This document shows positions 24,846 through 36,473 of a DNA stretch of 64,000 nucleotides, one piece after another. Position 1 is the first letter of the stretch. Each line of letters opens with the position of its first letter. Below the pieces are notes generated by a model. It made no database searches. It was not told the origin of the DNA and saw only the letters and a list, made by a program, of their open reading frames with translations. The DNA comes from Glandiceps talaboti (taxonomy: Eukaryota; Hemichordata; Enteropneusta; Spengelidae): assembly GCF_964340395.1 (NCBI RefSeq), contig NC_135549.1:34019832-34083831 (forward strand), written 5' to 3'. Position numbers and translations under genes: made by a program.

Positions 24846-25345
24846 TTAGAATTAGAATTAGAATTAGTTTGTTTATATAGCGATATGTCAACGAAAACAT
24901 TATCCACACCGCTTTACAATAATACGCAAATGTAAAAGAAGACAGAAGTAACCAAAATCAATCCGAAAAAATATAAATGTAAATAGTCTAAGCAGGGTTC
25001 GTAATAATAGATAGTGACAGTCCGACAATGGAAATGGTGTGTAGCAATGTTCTCGATACCAGCTCTATTATTACCGCTCTAGAATTTACCGAACAAGTGA
25101 GTTTTAAGTTCCGCCTTAAACTTATCATAGGTGACTGCATTTCTAAGGTCCAGTGGTAATGCGTTCCATTTTTTAGGACCTTGAACACTGAATGTCCTGT
25201 CTCCAAACGTTTTACGGACCGTTCTAGGAACATGGTAGGAATCTTCCACGGTGCTACTTGATCTCAGACCAGCGTGCTTGACCTTGGAAGGAGTTAACAT
25301 CGATATTAAGTAGTCCGGTGCTTCATTTTGATGACATTTGAACAT
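24842..25345 (-). pseudogene. CR1/L2-like LINE 3' end: C-terminus of ORF2 plus tail
   Basis: On the minus strand 25345-25079 codes RKTFGDRTFSVQGPKKWNAL, then PLDLRNAVTYDKFKAELKTH, then LF. This is the conserved C-terminal end of CR1/L2-type ORF2 (FSVxGPKLWNSLPxxLRxxxSxxxFKxxLKTHLF). It is followed by about 230 bases of 3' untranslated sequence with GCGGTGTGGATAATG and a TATATAAAC segment. The element finishes in TTCTAA repeats at 24842-24868, the microsatellite tail typical of such elements. It is 5'-truncated, as is usual for LINE insertions. Confidence 0.85.
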
Positions 25346-25379
25346 TAAACAACATATTTTATATCCGGAGGTTCATTAA

Positions 25380-25990
25380 AATCTTAATAGCTTTGGAAGC
25401 AGGCTTTATACTATATGTGTGCTTTGTTATGGTTGGTTTATTATATTGAAATTTAAGTGTGCATTACGATATAGTTTAAGTACTGACTGGATTTAGTCTT
25501 CAGATTGTTGTTCCTTGTTGAAAAGAAAATTTTCTGCGCTACCAGACTTGGCATTTTGTATCCATTAGTTATCCTTGGCGACTTCATTAATATAATAAGT
25601 ACAACTTTGGAAATCCGGACGACACGCTATACAAATCCGCTTCTACAAAAGTTCAGCTTGGCGTATTTTCAACTCTCCGTAACTTTCACTAAAGTCCAAC
25701 ATTTTAGATACTGCAAAAATGTAAACCTCAACTGACATCTCATTTTGTGCCAGTAAAATCAATTTATGAAGCATATTTGATCCCCGGAAATTTTGGTCCT
25801 GTAATTTCCTAAAACAAAAAACAAAAAACAAAACAGAACACTTAAAAATATATATTTTGGTTGTATGTAATCCTTGAAAAAAATCTGGTTTGGCGAAAAA
25901 CAAATCTAAATAAAACCTGTTAATCAATAATCTCAAAAAAACGAAACTTGCTTGAGTTAAAGAAGTGTTAACAGGTAATAAAAATGTGGA
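25380..25990. other. Unassigned intronic sequence
   Basis: No recognisable gene or ordered repeat. A few AAACAAAAAACAAAA runs near 25810-25835. Confidence 0.4.
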
Positions 25991-26058
25991 TTCCATCGAA
26001 AAAAAACTACACATAAATTACGCTCAATTTAAGAATAGGTACTAGGTGGGGTAGGTAG

Positions 26059-26145
<87 letters not shown>

Positions 26146-26435
26146 TATTTTCATATGTGACTGTCTAGTCCAGGTAGTTATGTTTTCCATATGGTCGCCA
26201 TGTTATTCGTTTCTAACCATCAGATGTACAGCAATTATAGATTGGAAGAACAGTTTTATATTTTCCATTAAAGTCGATGTCAGATTTCGCATCCATTATT
26301 TCTTGCAAGACTTCACACATTTTTCGCGATTTTATTATTTCTCTCTTAAATACGCAAAAAGGCTACGTTTGGAGTCGGCCTGAAAACTAGGTGGCGTCCG
26401 GTAACCGGGACCAAACATTTTGATTAAGCCTTAAA
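25990..26435 (+). mobile_element. Second copy of the 14.4-kb non-autonomous element, interrupted by TA expansion
   Basis: It matches 14440-14790 in order and orientation (ACGCTCAATTTAAGAATAGG, AGATTGGAAGAACAGTTTTA, GGTAACCGGGACCAAACATT). The T-rich segment of the 14.5-kb copy is replaced here by a TA array at 26063-26141. Confidence 0.7.
26063..26141. repeat. TA microsatellite, about 39 units
   Basis: Uninterrupted TA tract, the longest in the window. Confidence 0.97.
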
Positions 26436-26439
26436 ACCA

Positions 26440-27389
26440 TACCATTTTAAAAAGGTTTTTCGAAAATCTTAGATTTTATCACGCCCGCTCGAGGTCGCCC
26501 AAAATCTTTGAACAATTTTTTTTCGATACTGAATAATCGATCGATATTGTACCTCTCAACTGCTGACAAAATGTTTTGAGGAATACCATACAAATAATTA
26601 CTACAGAACAGCAAGGCACATTGCTCTTGTGTCATAGACAATTTATTAGTCATTACAGAACATGCATTTGTGAAGTCGATCAGTTACACCAGTATACAGC
26701 ATTGAATAAGTTAATTTCAGGAAGATTTTTGTGTACGTTCGATTTGAATTATTATAAGTTATAGGTTATTTACATGTAAATGGGCACAATTAGTGATGAA
26801 TTAAATATTATGGTTTACACTTATATTCATATACAGAACTAGTACCAAGCTGCTATGACTTGAACCGTGAATGACAACCTTTGCATCAATTGTGTGTGTA
26901 AAATGTCAACCTTTACACCTCCTACACATCAAAAAGTGACAGGCCTTTAAAGTCTCCCAGTTTTTTTTATCATGTTAAACCCCTTAATTTGTCCAATTTA
27001 TTTGCATCTTGCTCCCTCCTCCCTACATGGGGTAGCTTGTTATATTGACTTAAAAAGGGGTTCTATGGAAACATAAAGTGCATTTGAAAATGTTATGTTT
27101 TAGTCAAATATTTCTGTAACAATAAAAGTTTATTGAGTATGATTCAATATCATGCAATAACAATCGAGTTTACACCACCCCACATGGCGTAGTTTGTTAT
27201 GCTGAATTCAAAAGATGTGGTCATTTTAGGGACATCCGTTGTCTTGATAACGAAATTTATCATAATATGCGGATTATATTTCAAAAAGTAACAAATCATG
27301 AAAAAAAAATCATAAACAATATATCCATATAATGTGGATTTTGTGCATAATTAATAATAACGGGGACAAATAATTTGTTAAGGCTTAAT
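26440..27389. other. Unassigned intronic sequence
   Basis: Two related phrases, CCCTACATGGGGTAGCTTGTTAT (27017) and CACCCCACATGGCGTAGTTTGTTAT (27174), about 157 bases apart, suggest a degenerate tandem duplication. No gene is seen. Confidence 0.4.
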
Positions 27390-28595
27390 AATAGTAAAAA
27401 AAAAGATTTATATAGCACCTAGTATCTATCAAGTGATGTTCACTGGTGCTATACAATAGATACTGTCACAGATAAGTTAGCTCTCTCGAAAGGTATATAT
27501 CTTTAGTCTTCACTTGAAAGTCTGAATACTTGGAGCAGAGCGGACAGTGCTTAGCAGTTAGTTCCAAATAATCGCGGGGCGTAGCTGAAAGACCGATCTC
27601 CATATGATTTAAGCCTTGCCCTTGGGAACCTTGAGTGTTGTATGACTTGAGCGCAGAGATCTTGTAGGGTTTTTAATGACGAGCTAAGTTCAGCAAGATA
27701 TTGGGGGGGGGGGGGTGAGACCATCTTAATAATTTATTGGCGAGAAATAGAATTTTATACTGAATTCTGATAGTGACCGGAAGCCAATGGAGATGCATCA
27801 ATACGACGAACATGTAGATAAATGTTCTTACAGGTTCAAATAATGGATGTTGCGTAAAATAGTGTGTGGTACGTATCGAACATTAACCTAATGTTGCGAG
27901 CAGAGGCGGATGGTTGGATTGTGCTTAATCCAACATGTATGCTGTTAATTGCGGGAGGTCGCAAATTGAAGGAATATTCCGTATTTAAGATTTGAAGTAA
28001 CGGTGGTTTAGGCAGCAACAGATTTATTTGGATAGGGAAATGATCAGAAAGATGAAGTTTGCCAATCATTGTAGATAGAATTATAGAATCAGTATTTGTA
28101 AATATCAGATCCAAGGCATAGCCGCGAGAATATGTAGATTCATTTACAAATTGCTTGAAGTTGAACGATTCAATTAGATCCTTAAAATTCTGAGTCTTTG
28201 GTTCTGATGTCTTCTCCCAGCGTCAATTGAAGGCACCGAGTATGACAAGGTTACCTGCATATGATGCAGTGACAACGTTACCTGCATATGATGTAAGTTT
28301 GACAATCTTATCTGCATATGATGCAGTATAGCAAGGTTGCCTGCATATGATGCACTTGTTTCCAGAAGAGATGCAAATTCATTGTGGAATTGATTTACGG
28401 TGTGTTCATTTTTGGTGTTACCAGGCGGTCGGTAAATGAGGATTACCTTGATAAGAATAACATTACTGCATATATTAGTTTCTACAGCTTCAAAGCATGT
28501 GGCATTAGATAGCGATTTCCATGATGTGATCATGATGGTTGACTTGTATGTAAGTGCAATACCCCTATCTGTTGATTTAACACGAGCCATTATAA
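27390..28595 (-). pseudogene. CR1/L2-like LINE remnant: endonuclease joined to 3' tail, reverse transcriptase missing
   Basis: On the minus strand 28590-28175 codes MARVKSTDRGIALTYKST, then VILIKVILIYRPPG with NQFHNEFASLLE, and after a shift (28114) DLIFTNTDSIIL followed by HLSDHFPIQINL. RGIALTYK, IYRPPG, DLIFT and SDHFPI are the ordered motifs of the AP-type endonuclease. Next comes about 400 bases of non-coding tail ending TATATAGCACC near 27412, so the whole reverse transcriptase is deleted. A ~30-base tandem repeat (CTGCATATGATGCA) interrupts the endonuclease at 28250-28350. Confidence 0.82.
28250..28352. repeat. Short tandem repeat inside the LINE endonuclease frame
   Basis: Four units of about 30 bases, each containing CTGCATATGATG. 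They add LHHMQ-type repeats to the reading frame without breaking it. Confidence 0.85.
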
Positions 28596-28639
28596 TAATA
28601 GGTTTACACTTTCTACTAATAAAACTGTATCAAACTAAT

Positions 28640-29685
28640 TTATTTAAATATTTATCAAGTGTATAATAGCCCAATGGGCCCACGTGTGTCAAAACAAAAA
28701 ATCAATTGGTGTAGAATGTCTTTGTAATTCGTTGTCGACTGCCTGTTTATCCTGTTTTTTTTTTTAATTTTGTTATTCACATAAGTTAATTATTAATGAC
28801 CAAAACACAAATTTGTCAGATTTTCTAAACACTCTGTTATCCAAATGGAGTGTAAATCATTAAACAATATACATGGCAATATGGCAAACAGAATGTACAT
28901 AAGAAATGAATTTTCCATGTAATTGTAGGATCATTGCAAACATATCGCAAAACATAGTTGTTGGATAACCGTGTGGAATTAAGATGTTAGTGGCCGAATT
29001 GGTAATGTTAACCGCTAATATCGAAATGTTTGTAGACAGACAGTGTCCCACTAGATTTCAAGATGCTAACAAATAAACCAACATTTCATCGGACTGATTT
29101 CGTTACGATATTACCAACAGCAGCAAAGCTCTGTGAAAAGAAAAGAAATCAAAACAAATATTTTAATATTGTTTGGTTCCGAGGCAATAACGGTGCATTA
29201 TAAATGAAATATTGAACAATTAAGCAATTTTGCCAGTTAATTGATATGTTTGTTTGTTTGTTTGTTTGTTTGTTTGTTTGTTTGTTTGTTTGTTTGTTGT
29301 TTTTCATAAGTTTAACCACATAATCGTCCAATCCCGTTCGTTGATTATTACTTCAGGTTATCCCATCTTTACAATTGATTGCGCCATGGTAGCAATACAT
29401 TTTGTAAATATTTCCAATTTCAGAGTGTCTGTAAATGGGGTAATCATGTAGACATCTCAAATAAATAAAAATAAAAAAATAAAAAAGTATTAAATTAAAT
29501 GAAATGGGAAATGCAAAAATGTATTGAATTGTTGTCTGGCATAGTCAAGACTGCGAAATGTGGCGATGTTATGTTAGTGTGATATCTATAGTCAATTTTG
29601 TTCTATAGACAATTTCATAAATTTAACCAAAATTTAGAATGTAAATGCTTTGTTTTGTTTTCACTATTTTGTATTACGTTTACAG
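28640..29685. other. Intronic sequence, only a microsatellite seen
   Basis: An AT-rich stretch before the double-LRR exon with a TTTG array at 29246 and AATAAAAATAAA runs at 29460. No gene or element was recognised. Confidence 0.4.
29246..29303. repeat. TTTG microsatellite
   Basis: About 14 TTTG units. Confidence 0.97.
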
Positions 29686-29823
29686 ACACCTGGCTAACAA
29701 CCAATTCCGAGAAATCCCTTTTGATGCTATCAGATCTCTACTCACTGCAAGACTACTCGATCTTAGCTATAACCAGATTACCAATCTAACACTTCAGGAA
29801 GCATTGCCAAATGTTTACGAACT
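29686..29823 (+). CDS. Receptor exon: leucine-rich repeats 4 and 5
   Basis: A 138-base exon carrying two LRRs without an intervening intron. The first begins HLANNQFREIPFDAIRSL and the second LDLSYNQITNLTLQEALP. The acceptor is gtttacag and the donor is gtaagt, phase 2 on both sides. The double unit suggests loss of an ancestral intron between two single-repeat exons, since the neighbours carry one repeat per exon. The Asn-Leu-Thr in the second repeat is a possible N-glycosylation sequon, as expected for an ectodomain. Confidence 0.87.
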
Positions 29824-30117
29824 GTAAGTAGAGACATATCCAATATTTTGTTCACAATTTGTTGTTTACTTTAAACGTTAAGTTGTATTATTGTGCATAT
29901 GCGTTGATCATTAGTTTCATTACAATTCAACTGATCTATTACCGGTATTTCAATCGATTATGACCAAACAGTTTGACAGATGTCAAGGGGCAATTGAAGG
30001 AAGTAGTTGGAACTATGGTGTACTTAGTCTGTGAAATACGACATTCGTGCCATGTTATCAGCTATGGTACACGTCTGTAGTACTCTAAGTTCACGCAATC
30101 TTACTACCAATCCTATC

Positions 30118-30345
30118 TCTTCATAATTGACCAATCATGTGAAGGTCAATACCAATTTCGCGCCAATATGTATGGAATGTAGGAAAGCCTATATAAACCC
30201 TCATTTCTGTGTGATCAGTAGGAGTTTTGTTAGATGTCAATAAAGTACGAGTAGCTGTTCTTATAGTACTTGGTTGTGTGTGGACATCATTCTTTTCCAG
30301 AACCTATTTCTAAACAATCGACTTTTCCCAAGTTGTAATATAGTT
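30118..30345 (+). repeat. LTR-like repeat, copy 2
   Basis: Similar to 8778-9010. It has CCTATATAAACCCTC (TATA box), then GATGTCAATAAAGTACG (polyadenylation signal) and ACTTGGTTGTGTG (GT-rich element), the order found in retroviral-type LTRs. It lies just beside a BEL/Pao fragment that reads in the opposite direction, so the two are not simply parts of one intact element. Confidence 0.5.
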
Positions 30346-30369
30346 GTAATAGATGTCTGTCTGAATACA

Positions 30370-30990
30370 TGCAGTGATTTTGGTTACTTCCCGTTTTGTT
30401 ATGATAGTGTCCGGTACTTGTAATGGCATCTTATTGGCATAAGATAATTTGTCTGAGTCAGTGTCCCAGCGTAATCCGAGGACACCTACGTTAAACTTTG
30501 TATTCTCTTCAAGTTTTCCATCTCTTTCAGCGAGGCTACCAATTGCGTTATAATTAGATGACCACTAGTGTAGTTTATATCCTCCAGTTTGCATTATTTC
30601 GTTCGCGTCTGTAGTATTTCCTTGTTTCTTGTGCGTCTTCAGTACCGGTGACAACGTTATCTACGTACATATTTTCACTGAGGTCGTTCGATGCCCATTT
30701 CTCAGAGTGGGTTTCCAAGTGTGTTTTTACGACAGCGTTTAAGATGAATGGAGAGCAAACAGCACCGAATATAACAGATTTGAAGCGATAAACCTTGAAT
30801 GATGTCTCCGGATCGTTGGGATAGGATAGCCATAGAAACTTGGTGAAGTCACGGTCGCTTTGATCAAGTCGGACTTTAAGAAACGCTTTCTCTATGTCAC
30901 TGACGATGGCAATGTTATTTTGACGAAATCTTAACAAGATAGCCGTAAGATCATTTAACAATGAACCAAAACATGCAGGCACAGCCATTA
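30370..30990 (-). pseudogene. BEL/Pao-type LTR retrotransposon reverse transcriptase fragment
   Basis: The minus strand codes GSLLNDLTAILLRFRQNNIA, then IVSDIEKAFLKVRLDQSDRD, then YRFKSVIFGAVCSPFILNAV and NMYVDNVVTGTEDAQE. After a frame change it continues with VLGLRWDTDSDKLSY. The order and wording (SLNDLTxILLRFR, ADIEKAFLQV, FGAxCSPFLL, NMYVDD, VLGLxWD) are those of the BEL/Pao reverse transcriptase. The catalytic YVDD reads YVDN and a stop-containing shift follows near 30580, so it is inactive. Upstream gag/protease and downstream integrase are absent. Confidence 0.85.
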
Positions 30991-31344
30991 CCTTTGATTA
31001 CCAGATCAAACAGAGTCCATTATGTGGATTACAAATCAAACAGGCAGAAACGTTTATGTTACTGGTACTGAGAGTCATTGCTAATGTAGCGATACTTCTC
31101 GATTGTTTGACATCATGGTCATTTTGAATCGGAACTTAGTACTATAAGTGTGTACATATCTCGCCACAAAAATAGTAAGCTCAAACTATAATCATACAGA
31201 AGAGAGAAAACAATGATACATTTACATAGACAGATAGATGACGACAAACGTCCACATACAAACGTGCAGACAGAGACAGACAAACAAACAAAGAGAGACA
31301 TACATATATTACAATTTCATAATCACGGTATACCGATCTATAAG

Positions 31345-31820
31345 AAAAGATCGGTGTTTAAAGCCAGTATCTACAGCCCCATTTCAATTCTGCCCAATCT
31401 CAGTAATATGTTCGAATCAATTGTACGAGCTCGGCTAATCACTTTCTTATATTATTATAAATACCCAATATGTATTTCCATAGTACAAAACTTGCTTTGG
31501 CTGATTTGGTTTCTGACATTACAGACAAAACAGACAACGGTTTTATTATATTTGTATTTGTATCTTTATTGACTTTAAATAGGCTTTTGATACTATTGAC
31601 CCCAATTCTACTAATCAAGAAGCTGTCTTACTATGGAATCAGAGGTATACCTCTCCATTGCTTCCAAAGTTATCTGGAAAATCGTCAACACGTTAAGTTT
31701 TTGAAGTGGATCCATTGATATTCACAACTTATTAAGTTGTGAATATCAATGGCTCCACTTCAAACCCAGGACAGATCAAATGTCGTGTACCCGAAGGATC
31801 TATCTTGGGGACCTATCATT
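31345..31820 (+). pseudogene. CR1/L2-like LINE reverse transcriptase fragment, interrupted by repeat insertion
   Basis: Frames with shifts code YSPISILPNLSNMFESIVRA with RLITFL, then TKLALADLVSDITDKTDNG, then KKLSYYGIRGIPLHCFQSYL with ENRQHVKF, then VPEGSILGPIIF. These are consecutive RT motifs (YRPISILPNLSKIFE, TELALxDLVSDI, GIRGxxxxWFxSYLxNRxQ, GVPQGSILGPLLF). The frame is broken by a 65-base palindrome at 31700-31764. It stops at 31820, where an inverted copy of the hairpin-ended element begins. Confidence 0.85.
31700..31764. repeat. Near-perfect 65-base palindrome
   Basis: The left arm is TTTGAAGTGG at 31700 continuing to ACAACTTA at 31731. The right arm is TAAGTTGT at 31733 continuing to CCACTTCAAA at 31764. 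The 32-base arms differ at one position and are separated by a single T. It can form a long cruciform or RNA hairpin. Confidence 0.95.
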
Positions 31821-31821
31821 T

Positions 31822-31856
31822 TTACCTTCCGTAAGGAAGGTTACATATTAGGGATG

Positions 31857-31909
<53 letters not shown>

Positions 31910-32085
31910 TGTATCACCATTTTCGAGAAAAAAAATGGCTGCATCAATTTGAACGAAATTTGGTAGACATGTTTGGTAGGGTAATGGCAAGAACTGATTA
32001 GGTGGCAATATACGTAATTAATGGTTTTCGGTAATGTAAGTTGCTCATCATACATGTCGCATACATGTGTGCCAAGGAAATTAAA
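31822..32085 (-). mobile_element. Dispersed hairpin-ended element, inverted copy inside LINE remnant
   Basis: It begins at the hairpin ACCTTCCGTAAGGAAGGT, then the GT tract (CA on the other strand), TTTCGAGAAAAAAAATGGCT, GGTAGGGTAATGGCAAGAAC and TAATGGTTTTCGGTAAT. All are reverse complements of the family phrases. It adjoins the LINE sequence at GGACCTATCATTTTT, which places the element boundary at or just outside the hairpin. Confidence 0.78.
31859..31908. repeat. GT microsatellite in dispersed element
   Basis: About 25 GT units, the inverted equivalent of the CA tract in the other copies. Confidence 0.95.
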
Positions 32086-35000
32086 GGCTGCCCTCAGCAG
32101 TCATTAGCTGGTTAGTCATGCATATGTCGGTCAGCACATTGCACGACGTTCGTGCCAACCTTGTAAGTGATATTCAAAGCATTGGGTAAGTAATTGTACA
32201 GCTTTGCATGTTTTGATGATAACTTTTATTTCAACTAAAATGTTAGATGGAGATTATTACGTTAGAATCACTGGCCATTTTTGGCACTCACCGGGGCCGG
32301 GGAGAAGTTCAACACCTCGCCATGTGAGGCATGCCATTTTGATCTCTCAAATCAAATATGTTTGCAATAGACTACTTTTAATTTATTACAATAGGAAGCA
32401 TTGCCAAACGGCTGTAGCATAAGTAATAAATGTCATATCAAATCAAAGTAAGTTCATTATTTTCCAAGCTGGGTTGTTCTTTTACTTGATGGATAACAGT
32501 AACATTATTTGTGATAAAGAAGAACAGTTGTTGTTCTTTAGTCTACTGCGCTGTGTGGGACATCCTTTGCTTTCCGAAGTCCACACTTGTCATCCAGATA
32601 AAACATTTAGTAAGCAATTCTTCAATTACCCCCAAAATGCTAATAGTTGGTAGAGGTAGCATAAGTTGGGTCTGATTACCAGAACCAGATGTGTACTATA
32701 CGGACAGGTACTTTGCTAGAAATGTTGTACACCACAAGCTACACCATCTTACATTCTGAATATTGGAAATTACTAATATATAACATAACATAAGTGTCTG
32801 TGTCCACTTTTTTTACAGTCACCAAGCCACTGCCGTTACTTGTCCCAAATCGGAAAAACCAACAGCTTACATAAATTTATAACAGGTAGGACATGCTTTT
32901 GACTATTTTGATATTAGCAAGGTTGTCAATTTTTGACCCACCATGCAATATTTGTAATTTTTATGCACACCATGTTGTGGTGATTACATATACCATTGGC
33001 CTGCCATCACTGATGTACGTCTGTCCCATATCTGAAACTGTGAACTCATATTCATAACTGGTAAAATATGTTCAAATTCTGTTTAAAAATTAACTGTAAA
33101 CAATAATTGTTATGTACAGCACCGAAATTTTTCTTCATCTTCAAATGAGTGTATTGCATATCTGATGCACTCTCAACCATTATGATCGAATCTCCCTTCA
33201 TATGTAACTGCATAGTGCAATACACGACCAACTTTCACTATACATTATTTTTCTACATTGTCACTAATCTTTGGCAAACAATATCATATCAACCAACATT
33301 TTGTTTTCCATTGAAGAAGTTGTTCTCAAATCTGATAACGCCATTCATTATCTTTGAAAGCTGAGTTTCTATAATTATATGTAATTACACAGATAGGTCA
33401 TTGTGCCCAAAAGGTTTAATGACCAAAATCAATCAAATAAATATACATACATACATACATACATACATACATACATACATACATACATACATTCAAAATG
33501 ATGCACACACACATACACAATTTAGTTTGATTAGAAATTGGTTGGAGGTCAAATTCTTACAACTTTCATATAATTGTTTCAACTTGTATTGATATAAATA
33601 AAGAGTAACAATCCAAGATGCTTTGTTTCAAGCCATAATCTCAATATCTAGTACTTTTTTCTTTTCTTTTCTTTTTTGGTATGTCATGGATTCGCCTTGA
33701 CCAACTGAAGATATCCAGGTGTAGAGGAAGACAACTGCAACAGAGATTCCTACATTCTTACCCTTACAAACCAACACTTACATCCTTGCTGATACAACAG
33801 ACATTCAAACACATTACAGTCATCAACTTACCAACAAACACTAATATCAGAGTTAATACACTTGTGCAACACTCACTCATATACTCTCCAACCCTTCGAA
33901 CAAACACCAACATATTTACTCCAGAAGGAGAAATCCCACTGATGGGAATTAGTTGAGTCTATCGACTCTATTGTGAGCAATAGAATCAACTGGCAAAAAA
34001 CCGGCTAAGGCAGAAAATCAAAGGCAAAAAACAAAGACAAACAAGACATATTGTCAACAGTCTAAGGCCAGAAAAAAAAGCTACCCATATTTTTGGCATT
34101 TCAATTTATTTTTGTTTTGGTGATAGGCAAAATATCCTCATGCTGACTTTGCATGTCAGTGAAATGCACACTTTGTTTCAAAATTAAGGGTATTTCTTTA
34201 TATTTTCTGAATAGTACATGTAACAATATACTTTTGAGTCAATTCCAAATTATGTACTATCAGTGGTTTACTTGGCTCTGATGATGCATACAAGCATGAA
34301 TCGAGATAAAATTAAACTGTTGCATATCCAATATTCACTAAACTAAATGAGCAAAACTTTATGACCATGGGAAGGGCAGTCATAAAGTCTTCAAATGTTT
34401 TACTCTTTCTTTATTCATGATTTTTTTGGAATCAAATTAAAGTTCAGGAGAAGTCATTTTAGTCATCTGCAAAATATCTTTCAGCTTTGCCACAACAAAA
34501 TACACTTCATAGCCAGATAAAATGTACTGCATGTCATAATTGTCTCTCAATTCTGGTATTTTAAAACCACATTCAAGCTTTGTAAGACTTTAAATTATGT
34601 TTTTTGTTTGATATTTTATGCCTCTAAATGGCCTCCTATATTGTCTTATTTTCAAAAAGGTTTGCATTTTTGAGGATGTATCCCTCCAATCAGTAGCAAT
34701 CATGGTAATAATTGTCTTTCTCCCAAAACAAGATGGAAGGTGGCTGACTAAGTATCTCCCTTCATAGGTCAGAGCTAATTATGAGACATCTCCTTACAAG
34801 TACCCATGTGAAATGCACATCCTTTGTCAAGTAATATCATTTGGAATGTTATTGTAGTTGATTATCACTTATTGTTAATGCATCATTGTACCTGTGCTAC
34901 CATATATAATTTTATATCTCCTCTATAGTGTAGGTGACAGAAGGAGTGGCTAAAATAATTCTGGAGTTTCATTTAGCGGGTCTTAACATATTTTGAGAGG

Positions 35001-35479
35001 AGCTACAAAATTTGTTTAACCGTAATTTGTGCACATCTCCTAACTAGAGCTGATGGTAATCAATTGCCATACAGACAAATTGCTAGAGATAAAATCAAAA
35101 TGAATGAATAAGTACAATGTAAACTCAACTTCAAATGTTTTGCCATCATTACATGTGGTTTGTTTTTACATCCTTTGTAAAAAAAAAATCGACCTACCTA
35201 CCCAATGTGTCGGGTTATGTTGCCCGTTGAACAGCTTTTTTTTTCTGGCCTAAATAAAGAAAAACATTATAGCCCAAAGAATAAGTAAAAAACAAATGAA
35301 ATAATGACAACACACACAAATATTTACATCATGATCTTTATGGCAATGGGCAATTAACAATCAACTTCATGAGGAAAAATAACTAATTGCCCATGTTCTG
35401 TTCTATTCCATCAAATCTCTGTAAGAACGAGAATATCAAAACTTTGCCCTTACAGAAGGCATTCAGTTTAAATCCTTTT
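32086..35479. other. Long intronic stretch, nothing firm
   Basis: It includes a CATA microsatellite (33443-33492), a CTTTT-rich tract at 33660 and a Thr-rich open frame at 33681-33956 without recognised homology. One short segment with good splice-like ends (32818-32884, ctttttttacag to gtagga) is open in one frame but does not fit the phase-2 LRR series. No gene is assigned. Confidence 0.4.
33443..33492. repeat. CATA microsatellite
   Basis: About 12 CATA units. Confidence 0.97.
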
Positions 35480-36395
35480 CTTGATCTATATGAAAAATTC
35501 TACTGATGCTTTCAAAATTCAACTATTTGCTGGTGATACACCCGTATAGGTCGTGTTGTCTGCCACCTACCTAGGCGTAGCACTTGGCCCCTCCCTTAAT
35601 TGGAAGTCACATATTGAAAAAGTGAGGAACACAATCACTCCAAAAGTTGGCATAATTTCACACGTTCGTCACTTTGTTCCTAAATCTCTCTTCATTATCT
35701 TCTATAATAGTTTGATTCTCCCTCACTTTAGTTTGTGTTTAAACACTTATCCAACTGCTCTCGACCAATTTTCTGTCTTCGTCTCATAACATTCTCTGAC
35801 TATCATGCCCACTACTTAATATTCTTGACATCTATACATTTTGTAAACTTCAGACTTACATGTTCATCTTCGACCTACACCACAATCGCTATTCACACAC
35901 TCTTGACCATTACATCACAGACCAGTTGTCCCATAGCTATCCAACCAGTGCTAATATCAGTGGTAACTTTCCAATCCCTAAGGTTAGCCTCTCAATTAGC
36001 TAACACAACCTCAAATACGAATCTATAAAACCTAGAATTCGGTGCCCATGACAGTAAGAACGATAAACAATAGATATAGCTTTAAGACAAACTTAAAGCA
36101 GTATCTTCCGAGGAAAAAAGTATTCAATTTGCTACTGTAATCTTATTTCTGTACGTAAGAGCGTATGCTTGCTACCTGTTCTTATTTTACGATTTGTTGT
36201 TGCTTCCATATATTTACTTATTTTTGCGCCAACATACTTTTATCTATTATTTACATAAAATTGTAGTCCATGGACTTTGTATTTCTTAGGGAACTATTTC
36301 CATGGCCCTCACCAGAAATGTTCTTTCTGTTGCTTTCAAAGTTTGTGTATATATTTGTCGTCTCTGAGGGACTAAATTTCAATTCAATTCAATAA
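35480..36395 (+). pseudogene. CR1/L2-like LINE 3' half: reverse transcriptase end, ORF2 C-terminus and tail
   Basis: It codes STDAFKIQLFAGDTPV (the catalytic FADDT box with Gly for Asp), then ATYLGVALGPSLNWKSHIEK, then HVRHFVPKSLFIIFYNSLIL, and in shifted frames HNRYSHTLDHYITDQLSHSY. It ends YSFKTNLKQYLPRKKVFNLL at a TAA near 36138. About 250 bases of 3' sequence follow, ending in AATTC repeats at 36378-36394, which mark the tail. Frameshifts and the altered catalytic box make it dead. Confidence 0.85.
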
Positions 36396-36473
36396 ACTGT
36401 TGCAGTTGGTAAAATCGTTCAGAGAATTCATACTTTAAAAACAACATTCAAAATTAACATTCCTTAGATATGT

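Noticed and set aside
32818-32884. Exon-like segment with strong acceptor ttttttacag and donor gtagga
   Set aside because: It is open in only one frame, has no LRR pattern and does not fit the phase-2 series, which already joins correctly without it.
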